DNA of 14,809 nt. Source: Acidimicrobiales bacterium (GTDB taxonomy: Bacteria; Actinomycetota; Acidimicrobiia; Acidimicrobiales; Aldehydirespiratoraceae). The stretch lies in contig BQJV01000029.1 of assembly GCA_021604885.1 (NCBI GenBank), positions 1 through 14,809 on the forward strand. Direction: 5' to 3'. Below the pieces are notes generated by a model. It ran no database searches. It worked only from the letters and a program-made list of their open reading frames with translations, and was not told the DNA's origin. Position 1 is the first letter of the stretch. Every line of letters starts with the position of its first letter. Both the position numbers and the translations under genes were made by a program. Shown here piece after piece: positions 6,483 to 14,020 of this stretch.

Positions 6483-7139
6483 ATGCTCGTGCGACTGGGA
6501 CCCAACGACGAGGTGGACGGTCACCCGATCACCGAAGTCGGCCACTACGAGGGCGACATCGCGCTCCTGAACTATCTGCTCCAGGACCTGCGAGCGCTCA
6601 TCCGCCAGGCCGGCCGCGACGACACCGCGTTCGAGCCGCAGCAGGTCATCAGCTGGGAGGTCCACGGGCTCGCCCGTCGCACCGTGATCTGCGATCCGGC
6701 GGGGCTGGCGGACTCCTCGGACGTGCTCATGGTCGGCTTCTTCGGCGACCGCCGCGCCGACGCCGACCAACCGGCCATCGACACGAGCGAGATGGACCTC
6801 ATCAACGAGTTCGCCGACTATCCCGGCATCCTCAGCTACAGCTCGGTCGAGCTCGTCGACGGCTACTGGGCCAACCTCGTCGTCCATCGCGAACCCGACG
6901 ACCGAGAAGCCTGGCGGAGTAGCCATGTGCACCAGGACGCCGTCGAACGCATCGCACCGATGGCGTACCACGGCGTGCGAATCCACAACGGTTGCATCAT
7001 CGGCGGCGTCGTCGGCCAACACACCGTCGTCATCGAGATCACCAAGTACTGGGACTACGACGTGTCGCCGACATGGCACGCCATCCGGGTCCTGCCCGGC
7101 GGCGAGTCGGTCGAGCTGACCGGACCCATCGACATCTGA
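6483..7139 (+). CDS. Conserved-looking protein of unknown function, possible dimeric alpha/beta-barrel fold
   Basis: 218 aa, not recognised with confidence. There is no signal peptide or membrane segment. The middle and C-terminal part has strand-helix patterns such as ILSYSSVELVDGYWANLVVH, then a segment with W, SSHVHQDAVER and YHGVRIHNGCIIGG. This is reminiscent of the ferredoxin-like dimeric barrels of antibiotic-biosynthesis monooxygenase, EthD or chlorite-dismutase-like proteins, where a His-rich helix precedes a strand. That resemblance is only a fold-level guess. The ATG at 6483 has no clear ribosome binding site; GTG at 6489 is an alternative. It is first in a three-gene plus-strand cluster, 16 nt before a FAD oxidoreductase, so it probably works with that enzyme. 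Confidence 0.75.
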   Translation: MLVRLGPNDEVDGHPITEVGHYEGDIALLNYLLQDLRALIRQAGRDDTAFEPQQVISWEVHGLARRTVICDPAGLADSSDVLMVGFFGDRRADADQPAIDTSEMDLINEFADYPGILSYSSVELVDGYWANLVVHREPDDREAWRSSHVHQDAVERIAPMAYHGVRIHNGCIIGGVVGQHTVVIEITKYWDYDVSPTWHAIRVLPGGESVELTGPIDI

Positions 7140-7155
7140 ACGAAAGCGCGGAACG

Positions 7156-8616
7156 TTGCCCGACATCCCGAACCCCTCGGATCACAACCAGTGGTACCCC
7201 TTCCTCGATCGGCCCACGCCGAACGAGGTCGACGGCGTCATGCAGAACCCGGCCGTCATCCCCGTCAACGACGCCGATCCACTTCCCGCGTCGGCGAAGT
7301 TCGTCGTGGTCGGCGCGGGCATCCACGGCATGTCGACCGCCTACCACCTCGCCAAGAAGCTCGAGACCACCGGCACGGGCACGGGCAGCGACGTCGTGCT
7401 CATCGACAAGCAGGGCCCTGGTGCCGGGGCGACCGGCCTGGCCTGCGGCTGCGTCCGCAATCTCTACATGACGGGCCCACTGCACTCGATCCTGCGGGCC
7501 AGCGTCGAGGTCTGGGAGGACGATCCGATCAACTTCGGCTTCCAGCAGGTCGGCTACGTCTCGATCGGCGAGGCCAATCAGGAGGAGGACTATGTCGCCC
7601 TCAACCAGAGCCAGATCGACGCCGGCTACCCGTCCGACCTCTATACCGGGGCCGACGCGCACCGTTTCCTGAAGGGACTCTGGCCGGACTTCAAGACGGC
7701 GAACTGTGACGTCGTTCTCCATGAGCACCGGTCCGGCTACGCGGGCACCCACATGGCGATGTGGGGACTCGACCAGAAGTGCCGCCAGTGGGGTGTGCAG
7801 CGCTGCTTCGGTGTGTCGGTCAAGGGCTACGCCCTCGACGCGAGCGGCAGCGTGACCGCCGTGGAGACCGACCAGGGGCCGATCTCCTGCGATCAGGTCG
7901 TGGTGGGCGCGGGCGCATGGACACCGCAGCACTGGGAATGGCTCGGCGGACCGTCGAACCTCGACGTGCTCTACCCCGACGGCCATCTCGAGACCGGCAT
8001 GGACATGTGGACCTACTGGCGGCTGCTCGAGGGCGAGGTGTACCTGCCCGAGGGCATCGACTTCCGCACCGCCGACGGCAAGGACTCGCCGGTGCTCCAC
8101 GTCGAGCTCATGAACACGCCCGTCTACGGCGAGAGCGGCGACATGCTCCAGGACCACGTCTACACCTACCTCCGCTACGCGGCGGAACGGGTGGGTGCTC
8201 CCGGCATCCAAGGCGGCACGATCCCGATCCAGCTCGGCCCGCGCGCCGACGTCGAGCCCTACGGCCATCTGAGCGACGCCTATCAGGCCGACGACTGGTT
8301 CGAGGAGTACTACTGCGCCACGCTCGGGATGCTGTTCGAGCGCTTCGAGAACATCCGCCCCCACTTCAAGCAGCGTCGCAACGGGGGCATCGGCGCGTTC
8401 ACGCCGGACAACGTGCCGATCTTCGACCATGTCGCCGACAACGCCTTCGTGATCGCCGACTCGAACCACGGCTTCAAGATGATCGGCGTCGGCAAGCTCA
8501 CCGCCGAGATGCTCGTCACGGGCGACAAGCCGTGGGAGCTCGAGCCGTTCTCGTTCGCCCGCTACGCCGCGGGCACCACGTTCGGCGACCGCAATTCGAA
8601 CTGCCCCTGGGTATGA
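7156..8616 (+). CDS. FAD-dependent oxidoreductase, DAO (D-amino-acid oxidase / sarcosine oxidase) family
   Basis: 486 aa. The dinucleotide-binding motif VVGAGIHGMSTAYHL lies at about residues 51-65, followed by the flavin-contact segment GAGATGLACGCVRN (88-101). The C-terminal DAO part has NGGIGAFTPDNVPI and ADSNHGFKMIGVGKLTAEML, where a G-H-G-F-like turn contacts FAD. It ends in NSNCPWV, a tail often seen in this family. Members oxidise C-N bonds of amino acids or N-methyl amines, giving imine (then carbonyl and amine) and a reduced flavin. About 40 residues precede the Rossmann strand, somewhat long. The start is TTG at 7156 with a weak ribosome binding site; the ATG at residue 29 is an alternative. 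It overlaps the PhnD-like gene by 4 bp (ATGA). The substrate is unknown. Confidence 0.9.
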   Translation: MPDIPNPSDHNQWYPFLDRPTPNEVDGVMQNPAVIPVNDADPLPASAKFVVVGAGIHGMSTAYHLAKKLETTGTGTGSDVVLIDKQGPGAGATGLACGCVRNLYMTGPLHSILRASVEVWEDDPINFGFQQVGYVSIGEANQEEDYVALNQSQIDAGYPSDLYTGADAHRFLKGLWPDFKTANCDVVLHEHRSGYAGTHMAMWGLDQKCRQWGVQRCFGVSVKGYALDASGSVTAVETDQGPISCDQVVVGAGAWTPQHWEWLGGPSNLDVLYPDGHLETGMDMWTYWRLLEGEVYLPEGIDFRTADGKDSPVLHVELMNTPVYGESGDMLQDHVYTYLRYAAERVGAPGIQGGTIPIQLGPRADVEPYGHLSDAYQADDWFEEYYCATLGMLFERFENIRPHFKQRRNGGIGAFTPDNVPIFDHVADNAFVIADSNHGFKMIGVGKLTAEMLVTGDKPWELEPFSFARYAAGTTFGDRNSNCPWV

Positions 8617-9269
8617 CCCACGGCGGAACCTGCCTGCTCGCCGAGAACGCGGTCGAGTTCTTCGCCGGGCTGCAGGCGCCGTTGCGGGCGCTGGGCATCG
8701 ATCTCGGCGCGGCCGACGAAGACGACGCCGACGTGCTCTTCGCGTGCGGCCTGCTCACCCGGGAGTGGATCGCCGCGGGTCGTCCATTCGACGCTGTCGC
8801 CGCTCCCGTGCTTCCCGGCGAGTCCGCCCCGGTCTATCGCTCGGTCGTGATCACCAGGGACGACGGTCCGGGTGATCTCGCGACCGCTCAGGAGGCGACG
8901 CTCGCCGTCAACGAGTACGGCTCCTGGTCCGGGTGGCACGGCTATGTCGACGATCTCCGGACGAACGGGCTCCCCGTGCCCGAGCGTCGCGTCGTGACGG
9001 GGGGCCATCGATCGTCCGTGCGTGCCGTGCGCGACGGTCAGGCCGATGTCGCGGCGGTCGACTCGTCGTTGTGGCGCTGGCTGCCGGGCGACGAGCGCTC
9101 GCTCGTCCGCGTCATCCACGAGACCGCCGACTGGCCGGCGCCGCCCATCTCCGTGCGTAGCGGTACCGACCGCGCCCTCATCGATGCGTTGCTGTCGATG
9201 CCTGACCTCGCGACGACCACGACGGCGGACTACGACTTCATGCTCGAGGCGCGGACACCCGTCAACTGA
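8613..9269 (+). CDS. PhnD-like phosphate/phosphonate-binding-fold protein without a signal peptide
   Basis: 218 aa. It resembles the small PhnD-like family (phosphonate-type type-2 periplasmic binding fold). Matching blocks are VLFACGLLTREW (42-53), AAPVLPGESAPVYRSVVITR (63-82), LAVNEYGSWSGWHGYVDDLR (97-116), VVTGGHRSSVRAVRDGQADV (127-146) and AAVDSSLWRWL (147-157). In transporters this fold binds the ligand at the hinge. Here there is no signal peptide or lipobox and no ABC permease or ATPase nearby, so it may act in the cytoplasm as a ligand sensor or enzyme partner, or rely on unlinked transport genes. The ATG overlaps the oxidoreductase stop (ATGA), implying coupled expression. The 3' end overlaps the convergent MarR gene by 8 bp. 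The true open frame extends far upstream, but that part is the shadow of the oxidoreductase gene. Confidence 0.82.
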   Translation: MTHGGTCLLAENAVEFFAGLQAPLRALGIDLGAADEDDADVLFACGLLTREWIAAGRPFDAVAAPVLPGESAPVYRSVVITRDDGPGDLATAQEATLAVNEYGSWSGWHGYVDDLRTNGLPVPERRVVTGGHRSSVRAVRDGQADVAAVDSSLWRWLPGDERSLVRVIHETADWPAPPISVRSGTDRALIDALLSMPDLATTTTADYDFMLEARTPVN

Positions 9270-9756
9270 AGTCGCCGTTGGCGGCTCGGAAACCGGTCAG
9301 ATCGCGATGGACCCGCGCCCGAGCGCCGGAGGCGAGTCCGTCGACACCGAACTCGATCGCGGCGAGCGCACCGGCCGCCTCGCGAGCGACGCGGCGCCCT
9401 GCAGGAAGCATCCGGGCGAGCACGGCCCGTCCGTCGTCGGGATGGGCGACCCGCTCGACGAACCCACTCGCCTCGAGCCGTTGGATCGTGTTGGTGACCG
9501 ACGCGGCATGGACCTGCAACCGATCACCGATCTTGCCCATCGGAAGTTCGCCGGCCTGGGAGAAGCTCAGCAGAGCCAACACTTCGAAACGGCTGAAGTT
9601 GAGATCGAGCGGCGCCAGCGCGGTGTCGATACGCGATTGGACGATCTGATGAGCCCGGGTGAGCGCCGTCGCGGCCTTCATCGCCGCGGTCGCTCCCCAC
9701 TCGTGGGCATCCCAGTTGCGGCCGGCTTCCTCGATGGGGTCGAACGCGAGCGTCAC
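9262..9756 (-). CDS. MarR-family transcriptional regulator, divergent from the mutase operon
   Basis: 164 aa from GTG 9756. The winged helix-turn-helix spans about residues 55-115: a recognition-helix region RLQVHAASVTNTIQRLEASG and a wing with HPDDGRAVLAR containing the typical D-x-R. Flanking helices form the dimer interface. MarR proteins are dimeric repressors released by small, often acyl-CoA or aromatic, ligands. The frame stays open to an ATG at 9837, but GTG 9756 is chosen: a TAGGCT -10 lies 7 nt before it with TTGGAC at the right distance upstream, and the longer start would lie upstream of this promoter. It is divergent from the mutase operon across 79 bp holding a dyad that overlaps its own promoter, so it probably represses itself and that operon. 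An acyl-CoA ligand is inference. Confidence 0.92.
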   Translation of the reverse strand: MTLAFDPIEEAGRNWDAHEWGATAAMKAATALTRAHQIVQSRIDTALAPLDLNFSRFEVLALLSFSQAGELPMGKIGDRLQVHAASVTNTIQRLEASGFVERVAHPDDGRAVLARMLPAGRRVAREAAGALAAIEFGVDGLASGARARVHRDLTGFRAANGDFS

Positions 9757-9763
9757 GACCGAT

Positions 9764-9791
9764 AGCCTAGAGGAAATAGTTTGATGTCCAA
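9764..9791 (-). promoter_or_regulatory. Leaderless promoter of the MarR gene
   Basis: On the minus strand: -35 TTGGAC (9786-9791), 16-nt spacer, -10 TAGGCT (9764-9769), then 7 nt to the GTG start at 9756. Transcription should begin at or beside the start codon, and no Shine-Dalgarno is present. Confidence 0.65.
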
Positions 9792-9794
9792 GTA
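9777..9794. promoter_or_regulatory. Candidate MarR operator (imperfect 18-bp dyad)
   Basis: TAGTTTGATGTCCAAGTA reads TAnTTnGAnnTCnAAnTA on both strands: 12 of 18 positions are symmetric, a size typical of MarR dimer sites. It covers the -35 of the MarR promoter and lies 42-59 bp upstream of the mutase start codon. One protein bound here could therefore control both directions. Only one copy is visible in the window. Confidence 0.5.
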
Positions 9795-9835
9795 CTTCTG
9801 TCGACGGGCAGAGACACACAGCCGATCGGAAGATC

Positions 9836-11464
9836 ATGAGCGATCCCCTCGAAGAGTGGCGTGCCGCCTACGACACCGCCCGCCTACGCGACGTCCCCTT
9901 CGAGACGATGTCCGGAGTCCCGCTCGAGCCGGTCCACGGTGACGCGCCGTACCCGGGGCAGTACCCGTTCACCCGCGGGCTCCACGCAGCCGGCTACCGG
10001 TCACGACTGTGGACGATGCGCATGTTCGCCGGTTTCGGCACGGCGGAGGACACCAACGCCCGGTTCAAGGAGCTGCTGCGAGCCGGTGGCACCGGCCTCT
10101 CGACCGCGTTCGACATGCCGACGCTCATGGGTCGTGACTCGGACTCCCCGTGGGCGCTCGGCGAGGTCGGCCGGGCCGGCGTCGCCGTCGACACCCTCGC
10201 CGACATGGAGGACCTGTTCGCCGACATCGACCTCGGCGGCGTCTCCACCTCCATGACGATCAACGGTCCCGCGGCCACCCTCCTCGCCATGTACGTCGCC
10301 GTCGGCGAGAAGACCGGCGTGGCCCGAGCGGACCTCGCGGGCACGATCCAGAACGACATCCTGAAGGAGTACCAGGCGCAGAAGGAGTACATCTATCCCC
10401 CGCGCCCGAGCATGCGGATCGTCACCGACATGGTGACGTTCACGACCGCCGAGATGCCGAAATGGCACCCGATCTCGATCTCCGGCTACCACATCCGCGA
10501 GGCGGGATCGACGGCGGCGCAGGAGCTGGCGTTCACCCTCGCCAACGGATTCGCGTACGTCGAAGCCGCCATCGCAGCCGGCGAGGACATCGACGAGTTC
10601 GGTCGCCGGCTCTCGTTCTTCTTCAACAGCCACACCGACTTCTTCGAGGAGATCGGCAAGTTCCGCGCCGCCCGCCGGATCTGGGCCCGCTGGATGAAGG
10701 AGCGCTACGGCGCCACGGACGAGCGCACCATGATGTGCCGCTTCCACACCCAGACGGCCGGCGTATCGCTCACCGCCCAGCAGCCGGAGATCAACATCGC
10801 CCGCGTGGCGACGCAGGCCCTCGCCGCGGCGCTCGGTGGTACCCAGTCGCTGCACACCGACAGCTTCGACGAGGCACTCGCCCTCCCCACGGAGAAGGCC
10901 GCGCGGATCGCGCTACGGACTCAGCAGATCGTCGCTCACGAGACCGGCGTCGCGTCCGTCGCCGATCCGCTCGGCGGCGCGCCGTTCGTCGAGTGGATGA
11001 CCGACGAGATGGAACGTCAGGCCGAGGCGGTCTTCGCCCATCTCGACGAGCTCGGCAACGGTTCGATCCTCGAAGGGGTCTACGCCGGCATCGACAACGG
11101 CTACTTCGTCGGCGAAATCGCCGATGCGGCGTACCGGTTCGAGCGGGAGGTCAACGCCGGCCGGCGGATCATCGTCGGCGTGAACGACTTCACCGACGGC
11201 GACGAGGACACCGAGCCGAATCTGCTGCGGATCGACCACACCACCGAGGAGTACCAGCGCAAGCGGCTCGAGGCCGTGAAGCACGACCGGAGCCAGGAGG
11301 CGGTGGACGACGCGCTCGCTGCGATCGCCACCGCGTGCGAGGACCCGACCGTGAACCTGATGCCGCCGATCATCGACGCGGTGAAGGCGTACGCAACCGA
11401 AGAGGAGGTCGCGATGGCCATGGAGTCGGTCTTCGGGACCTATGTCGAAACGGCGATCGTCTGA
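9836..11464 (+). CDS. icmA: B12-dependent acyl-CoA mutase large subunit, isobutyryl-CoA mutase-type active site
   Basis: 542 aa, the methylmalonyl-CoA mutase catalytic TIM-barrel domain only; the B12 domain is a separate gene. Conserved blocks include YPFTRGLHAAGYRSRLWTMR (43-62), GTIQNDILKEY (169-179), SISGYHIREAGST (214-226) and the segment with QTAGVSLTAQQPEIN. Methylmalonyl-CoA mutase has Tyr89 and Arg207 to hold the substrate carboxylate. Here the aligned residues are F64 (MRMFAGFG) and Q182 (KEYQAQKEY), as in isobutyryl-CoA mutase. The Ile and Asp that mark 2-hydroxyisobutyryl-CoA mutase are F64 and A91 (LSTAFDMPT). The expected reaction is interconversion of isobutyryl-CoA and butyryl-CoA. 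M63 replaces a Gln usual next to this gate. The start ATG has GGAAG 3 nt upstream. It is first of a four-gene operon. A generic methylmalonyl-CoA mutase label would be the automatic call. Confidence 0.88.
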   Translation: MSDPLEEWRAAYDTARLRDVPFETMSGVPLEPVHGDAPYPGQYPFTRGLHAAGYRSRLWTMRMFAGFGTAEDTNARFKELLRAGGTGLSTAFDMPTLMGRDSDSPWALGEVGRAGVAVDTLADMEDLFADIDLGGVSTSMTINGPAATLLAMYVAVGEKTGVARADLAGTIQNDILKEYQAQKEYIYPPRPSMRIVTDMVTFTTAEMPKWHPISISGYHIREAGSTAAQELAFTLANGFAYVEAAIAAGEDIDEFGRRLSFFFNSHTDFFEEIGKFRAARRIWARWMKERYGATDERTMMCRFHTQTAGVSLTAQQPEINIARVATQALAAALGGTQSLHTDSFDEALALPTEKAARIALRTQQIVAHETGVASVADPLGGAPFVEWMTDEMERQAEAVFAHLDELGNGSILEGVYAGIDNGYFVGEIADAAYRFEREVNAGRRIIVGVNDFTDGDEDTEPNLLRIDHTTEEYQRKRLEAVKHDRSQEAVDDALAAIATACEDPTVNLMPPIIDAVKAYATEEEVAMAMESVFGTYVETAIV

Positions 11465-11871
11465 TGTCCTCGACTCCGCCCCCACCCCATCGGATCGTGC
11501 TCGCGAAGCTCGGGCTGGACGGCCACGACCGCGGCATCAAGGTGGTCGCCCGGATGTTGCGTGATGCCGGGATGGAGGTCATCTATCTCGGCCTGCGCCA
11601 GACGACCGACAGCATCGTGGCCGCCGTGGAGCAGGAGGATGCCGATGCGATCGGGCTCTCGATGCACAACGCCGGACACCTGACCCTGGGCCCGGCGATG
11701 CTCGCCGCGCTCGAGGAGGCCGGCATCGAGGTGCCGTTGATCATCGGCGGCATCGTCCCGGACGACGACCGGCCCATCCTCGACGCGGCAGGCGTGGCCG
11801 CCGTCCTCGGGCCGGGTTCCTCGGCCGAGGAGGTCGTGGCCACGGTCCGCGCCGCGATCGACGCCGCGTGA
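11464..11871 (+). CDS. icmB: B12-binding small subunit of the acyl-CoA mutase
   Basis: 135 aa, a stand-alone cobalamin-binding Rossmann domain that completes the mutase. The base-off/His-on motif is DGHDRG: D19, H21 and G24, with H21 the lower axial cobalt ligand. K15 (LAKLGLDGHD) completes the Lys-Asp-His network known from methylmalonyl-CoA mutase. Later loops are GLSMHNAGH and LIIGGIVPDDD, which line the nucleotide-tail pocket. The length fits the small subunits of isobutyryl- and 2-hydroxyisobutyryl-CoA mutases. The ATG shares one base with the stop of the large subunit gene (TGATG) and has no good ribosome binding site of its own, so translation is probably coupled, giving matched amounts of the two subunits. 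Confidence 0.94.
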   Translation: MSSTPPPPHRIVLAKLGLDGHDRGIKVVARMLRDAGMEVIYLGLRQTTDSIVAAVEQEDADAIGLSMHNAGHLTLGPAMLAALEEAGIEVPLIIGGIVPDDDRPILDAAGVAAVLGPGSSAEEVVATVRAAIDAA

Positions 11872-12833
11872 GTCTTCGCCATCTCTCGATCGACGAACTC
11901 GTCGACCGGGCGCTCGGCGGCGACCGGCGCGCCGTCGGCCGTCTCCTCAGCATCGTCGAGCGCGGCGGGGCCGAGGCCGAGCAGGTCGAGACGCGCACCC
12001 ACGCACACGGCACGGACGCCCACGTCATCGGCATCACCGGCGCGCCGGGCGCCGGCAAGTCCACGATGGTCGCCCGTCTGGTCGCCGCGTTCACGGCCGC
12101 GTCGCGAGGCCCGGCCGTCGTGGCCGTGGACCCGTCGTCGCCGCTCACAGGCGGTGCGATCCTCGGTGATCGCGTCCGCATGGCCGAGGTCGACACGTCC
12201 GCGTTCATCCGGTCGGTGGCGACCCGCGGCCACAGCGGCGGGCTGGCCCTCTCCGTGCCCGGCAGTGCCCGCGTGCTCGCGGCGGCCGGCTTCGATCCGG
12301 TGATCATCGAGACGGTGGGCGTCGGCCAGGTCGAGGTGGACGTGACCGCAGCGGCGGACACGACGGTCGTCGTGGTCACCCCCGGCATGGGCGACGCGGT
12401 GCAGGCCAACAAGGCCGGACTGCTCGAGGTCGCGGACATCTTCGTGGTCAACAAGGCCGATCTCCCCGGCGCGAGCGACGCCCGACGCGATCTCGAGCTG
12501 ATGCTGGAGCTGAGCCACGTCACCGGTCAGGAGGACGCGAGCCGACGCCCGCCGATCGTGATGGTGGACTCGCTCGCGGGTGAGGGAATAGACGCGGTGC
12601 GTGGCGCGATCGACGAACACCACGACCATTTGGTGACCACAGATCGCCTGGTGGAGCGGCGGCGGAGGCGGGCGCGCTACGAGATGCGGTCCCGAGCCGC
12701 CCTGGCCTTCGAGCGTCATCTCGACGACCAGCTGCACACGTCGGAGGTCGCGGCCATGGTCGAGGACGTCCTCGCCGGGAGCGAGACGCCTTCGTCCGCG
12801 GCACGGCGGCTGTGGCAACCTGACGCTTCGTGA
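11868..12833 (+). CDS. meaB: MeaB/ArgK-type G-protein chaperone of the B12-dependent mutase
   Basis: 321 aa, full length for the family. These G3E GTPases gate loading of adenosylcobalamin into the mutase and eject damaged cofactor. The P-loop is GAPGAGKST at residues 58-66; the switch region contains DPSSPLTGGAILGDRVRM (88-105); ETVGVGQVEVDV (148-159) is the switch II area; NKAD (195-198) gives guanine specificity. The C-terminal helices form the dimerisation arm. The GTG start overlaps the small-subunit stop by 4 bp (GTGA). The order mutase, B12 subunit, G-protein holds in separate genes the parts that are fused in IcmF-type mutases. Confidence 0.95.
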   Translation: MSLRHLSIDELVDRALGGDRRAVGRLLSIVERGGAEAEQVETRTHAHGTDAHVIGITGAPGAGKSTMVARLVAAFTAASRGPAVVAVDPSSPLTGGAILGDRVRMAEVDTSAFIRSVATRGHSGGLALSVPGSARVLAAAGFDPVIIETVGVGQVEVDVTAAADTTVVVVTPGMGDAVQANKAGLLEVADIFVVNKADLPGASDARRDLELMLELSHVTGQEDASRRPPIVMVDSLAGEGIDAVRGAIDEHHDHLVTTDRLVERRRRRARYEMRSRAALAFERHLDDQLHTSEVAAMVEDVLAGSETPSSAARRLWQPDAS

Positions 12834-14020
12834 CCGTGACCATGCCGACCAGCGCCGTCCTCGACCTCGAATGGTGGCGCAGCGACCCGCAGGACGACTT
12901 CGCCGCCCTTCGGGCGCACGACGGAATCTGGCGGGACGACGGCAGCGGGATCTGGCTCGCCGCCCGCCACGCCGATGTGTTGGCCGTCGAGCGCGACAGC
13001 GCGACGTTCGCCAGCCGCGACCAGGAGGGCGGCACCTACCGCCTGAACCCGTCGCCCGGCGAGATGACGATGATCAGCCACGACGACCCGCAGCACCTCG
13101 CCCAGCGCCGCCAGGTCAATCGTCGGTTCACCCCACGGGCCGTGCGTTCGCACACCGAGCACTACACCGCGATCATCGATGAGCTCGTGGACGGCGCGAT
13201 CGCCGAGCACGCGTCTCGGGGATCGGTCGAAGTCGTCGACGCGATCGCCGCCCAGCTGCCGTGTCGGGTGACGGCAGAGCTCATCGGCTTCGGTTCGGAG
13301 CGGTGGCGCGAGGTGAAGGACTGGTCCGAGCGGCAGATGCGGATCGACACCGCGCCCTCGGACCCGGCGCTGTTCGAGTCGTTCATCGGCAGCATCCAGG
13401 AATGGGCGACGATCATGCAGGACGTCCTTCCCCAGCGAGCGGCCGAGCCGGCGGAGGACCTGTTCTCCGACTGGATCGCGAACCAGATGGACCCGATGGC
13501 GATGGTGCAGGAGACCGGACTTCTGATCGCCGGTGGAGCGGAGACCACCCGCACGGTGATCGCCCACGGTCTGCGGACGTTCGTCGATCATCCGGATCAG
13601 TGGGAGGCGATCGCGGCCGATCCTGCGCTCGCCGCGCCGGCGACGGAGGAGCTGATCCGCTGGGTGACACCGCTCAACAACATGTTCCGCCAGGCCACCC
13701 GTGACACCGAACTCGCGGGCACGGCGATCGCCGCCGGCGAACGCATCGCGCTCGTCTATCCGGCGGCGAACAAGGACGAGACGGTGTGGGACGACCCCCA
13801 GGTCTTCGACATCACCCGTGACCCGAACCCGCACCTGTCGTTCGGCCACGGCACCCACTTCTGCCTCGGCGCGAACGTCGCCCGAGCCGAGGTGCGGCTC
13901 CTCCTCGAGGTGCTGACGCATCGCGTCACGAACCTGCGGGCGGTCACCGAGCCGGACGTGGAGCCGAACATCTTCGCCCGCGCCGTGCGGTCCTTCGAGC
14001 TCGGCTTCGACCTGCGCTGA
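12830..14020 (+). CDS. Cytochrome P450, CYP142-like (steroid/branched side-chain hydroxylase group)
   Basis: 396 aa, a soluble class I bacterial P450. Diagnostic motifs: I-helix AGGAETTR (234-241, oxygen activation), ExxR in EELIRW (E274, R277), and the heme loop FGHGTHFCLG with the cysteine ligand C345. The segments LIRWVTPLNNMFRQATRDTE and NPHLSFGHGTHFCLG read very like mycobacterial CYP142, which oxidises the terminal methyl of the cholesterol side chain. That subfamily link is from memory and moderate. The GTG at 12830 overlaps the MeaB stop by 4 bp, so the gene is coupled to the mutase operon; ATG at 12842 is an alternative. No ferredoxin or reductase gene is in the window. The 3' end touches the convergent regulator gene with no gap. 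Confidence 0.92.
   Translation: MTVTMPTSAVLDLEWWRSDPQDDFAALRAHDGIWRDDGSGIWLAARHADVLAVERDSATFASRDQEGGTYRLNPSPGEMTMISHDDPQHLAQRRQVNRRFTPRAVRSHTEHYTAIIDELVDGAIAEHASRGSVEVVDAIAAQLPCRVTAELIGFGSERWREVKDWSERQMRIDTAPSDPALFESFIGSIQEWATIMQDVLPQRAAEPAEDLFSDWIANQMDPMAMVQETGLLIAGGAETTRTVIAHGLRTFVDHPDQWEAIAADPALAAPATEELIRWVTPLNNMFRQATRDTELAGTAIAAGERIALVYPAANKDETVWDDPQVFDITRDPNPHLSFGHGTHFCLGANVARAEVRLLLEVLTHRVTNLRAVTEPDVEPNIFARAVRSFELGFDLR

Noticed and set aside
7039..8469. Minus-strand open frame of 476 codons
   Set aside because: Antisense shadow of the DAO-family oxidoreductase; composition is biased and no family pattern is visible.
7761..8612. Out-of-frame extension upstream of the PhnD-like gene
   Set aside because: Arg-rich shadow of the oxidoreductase gene; the family similarity begins after the ATG at 8613.
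9757..9837. 27-residue N-terminal extension of the MarR protein to ATG 9837
   Set aside because: It would overlap the divergent mutase start and include the MarR promoter itself. The -10 and -35 placed before GTG 9756 fit better.
10150..11463. Out-of-frame extension upstream of the B12 subunit gene
   Set aside because: The B12-domain frame stays open far upstream, but that part is an Arg-rich shadow of the mutase large subunit. The B12 domain starts at the ATG at 11464.
12716..13921. Minus-strand open frame of 401 codons opposite the P450
   Set aside because: Opposite strand of a P450 with all catalytic motifs; the translation is Arg/Val/His-rich with no recognisable domain.
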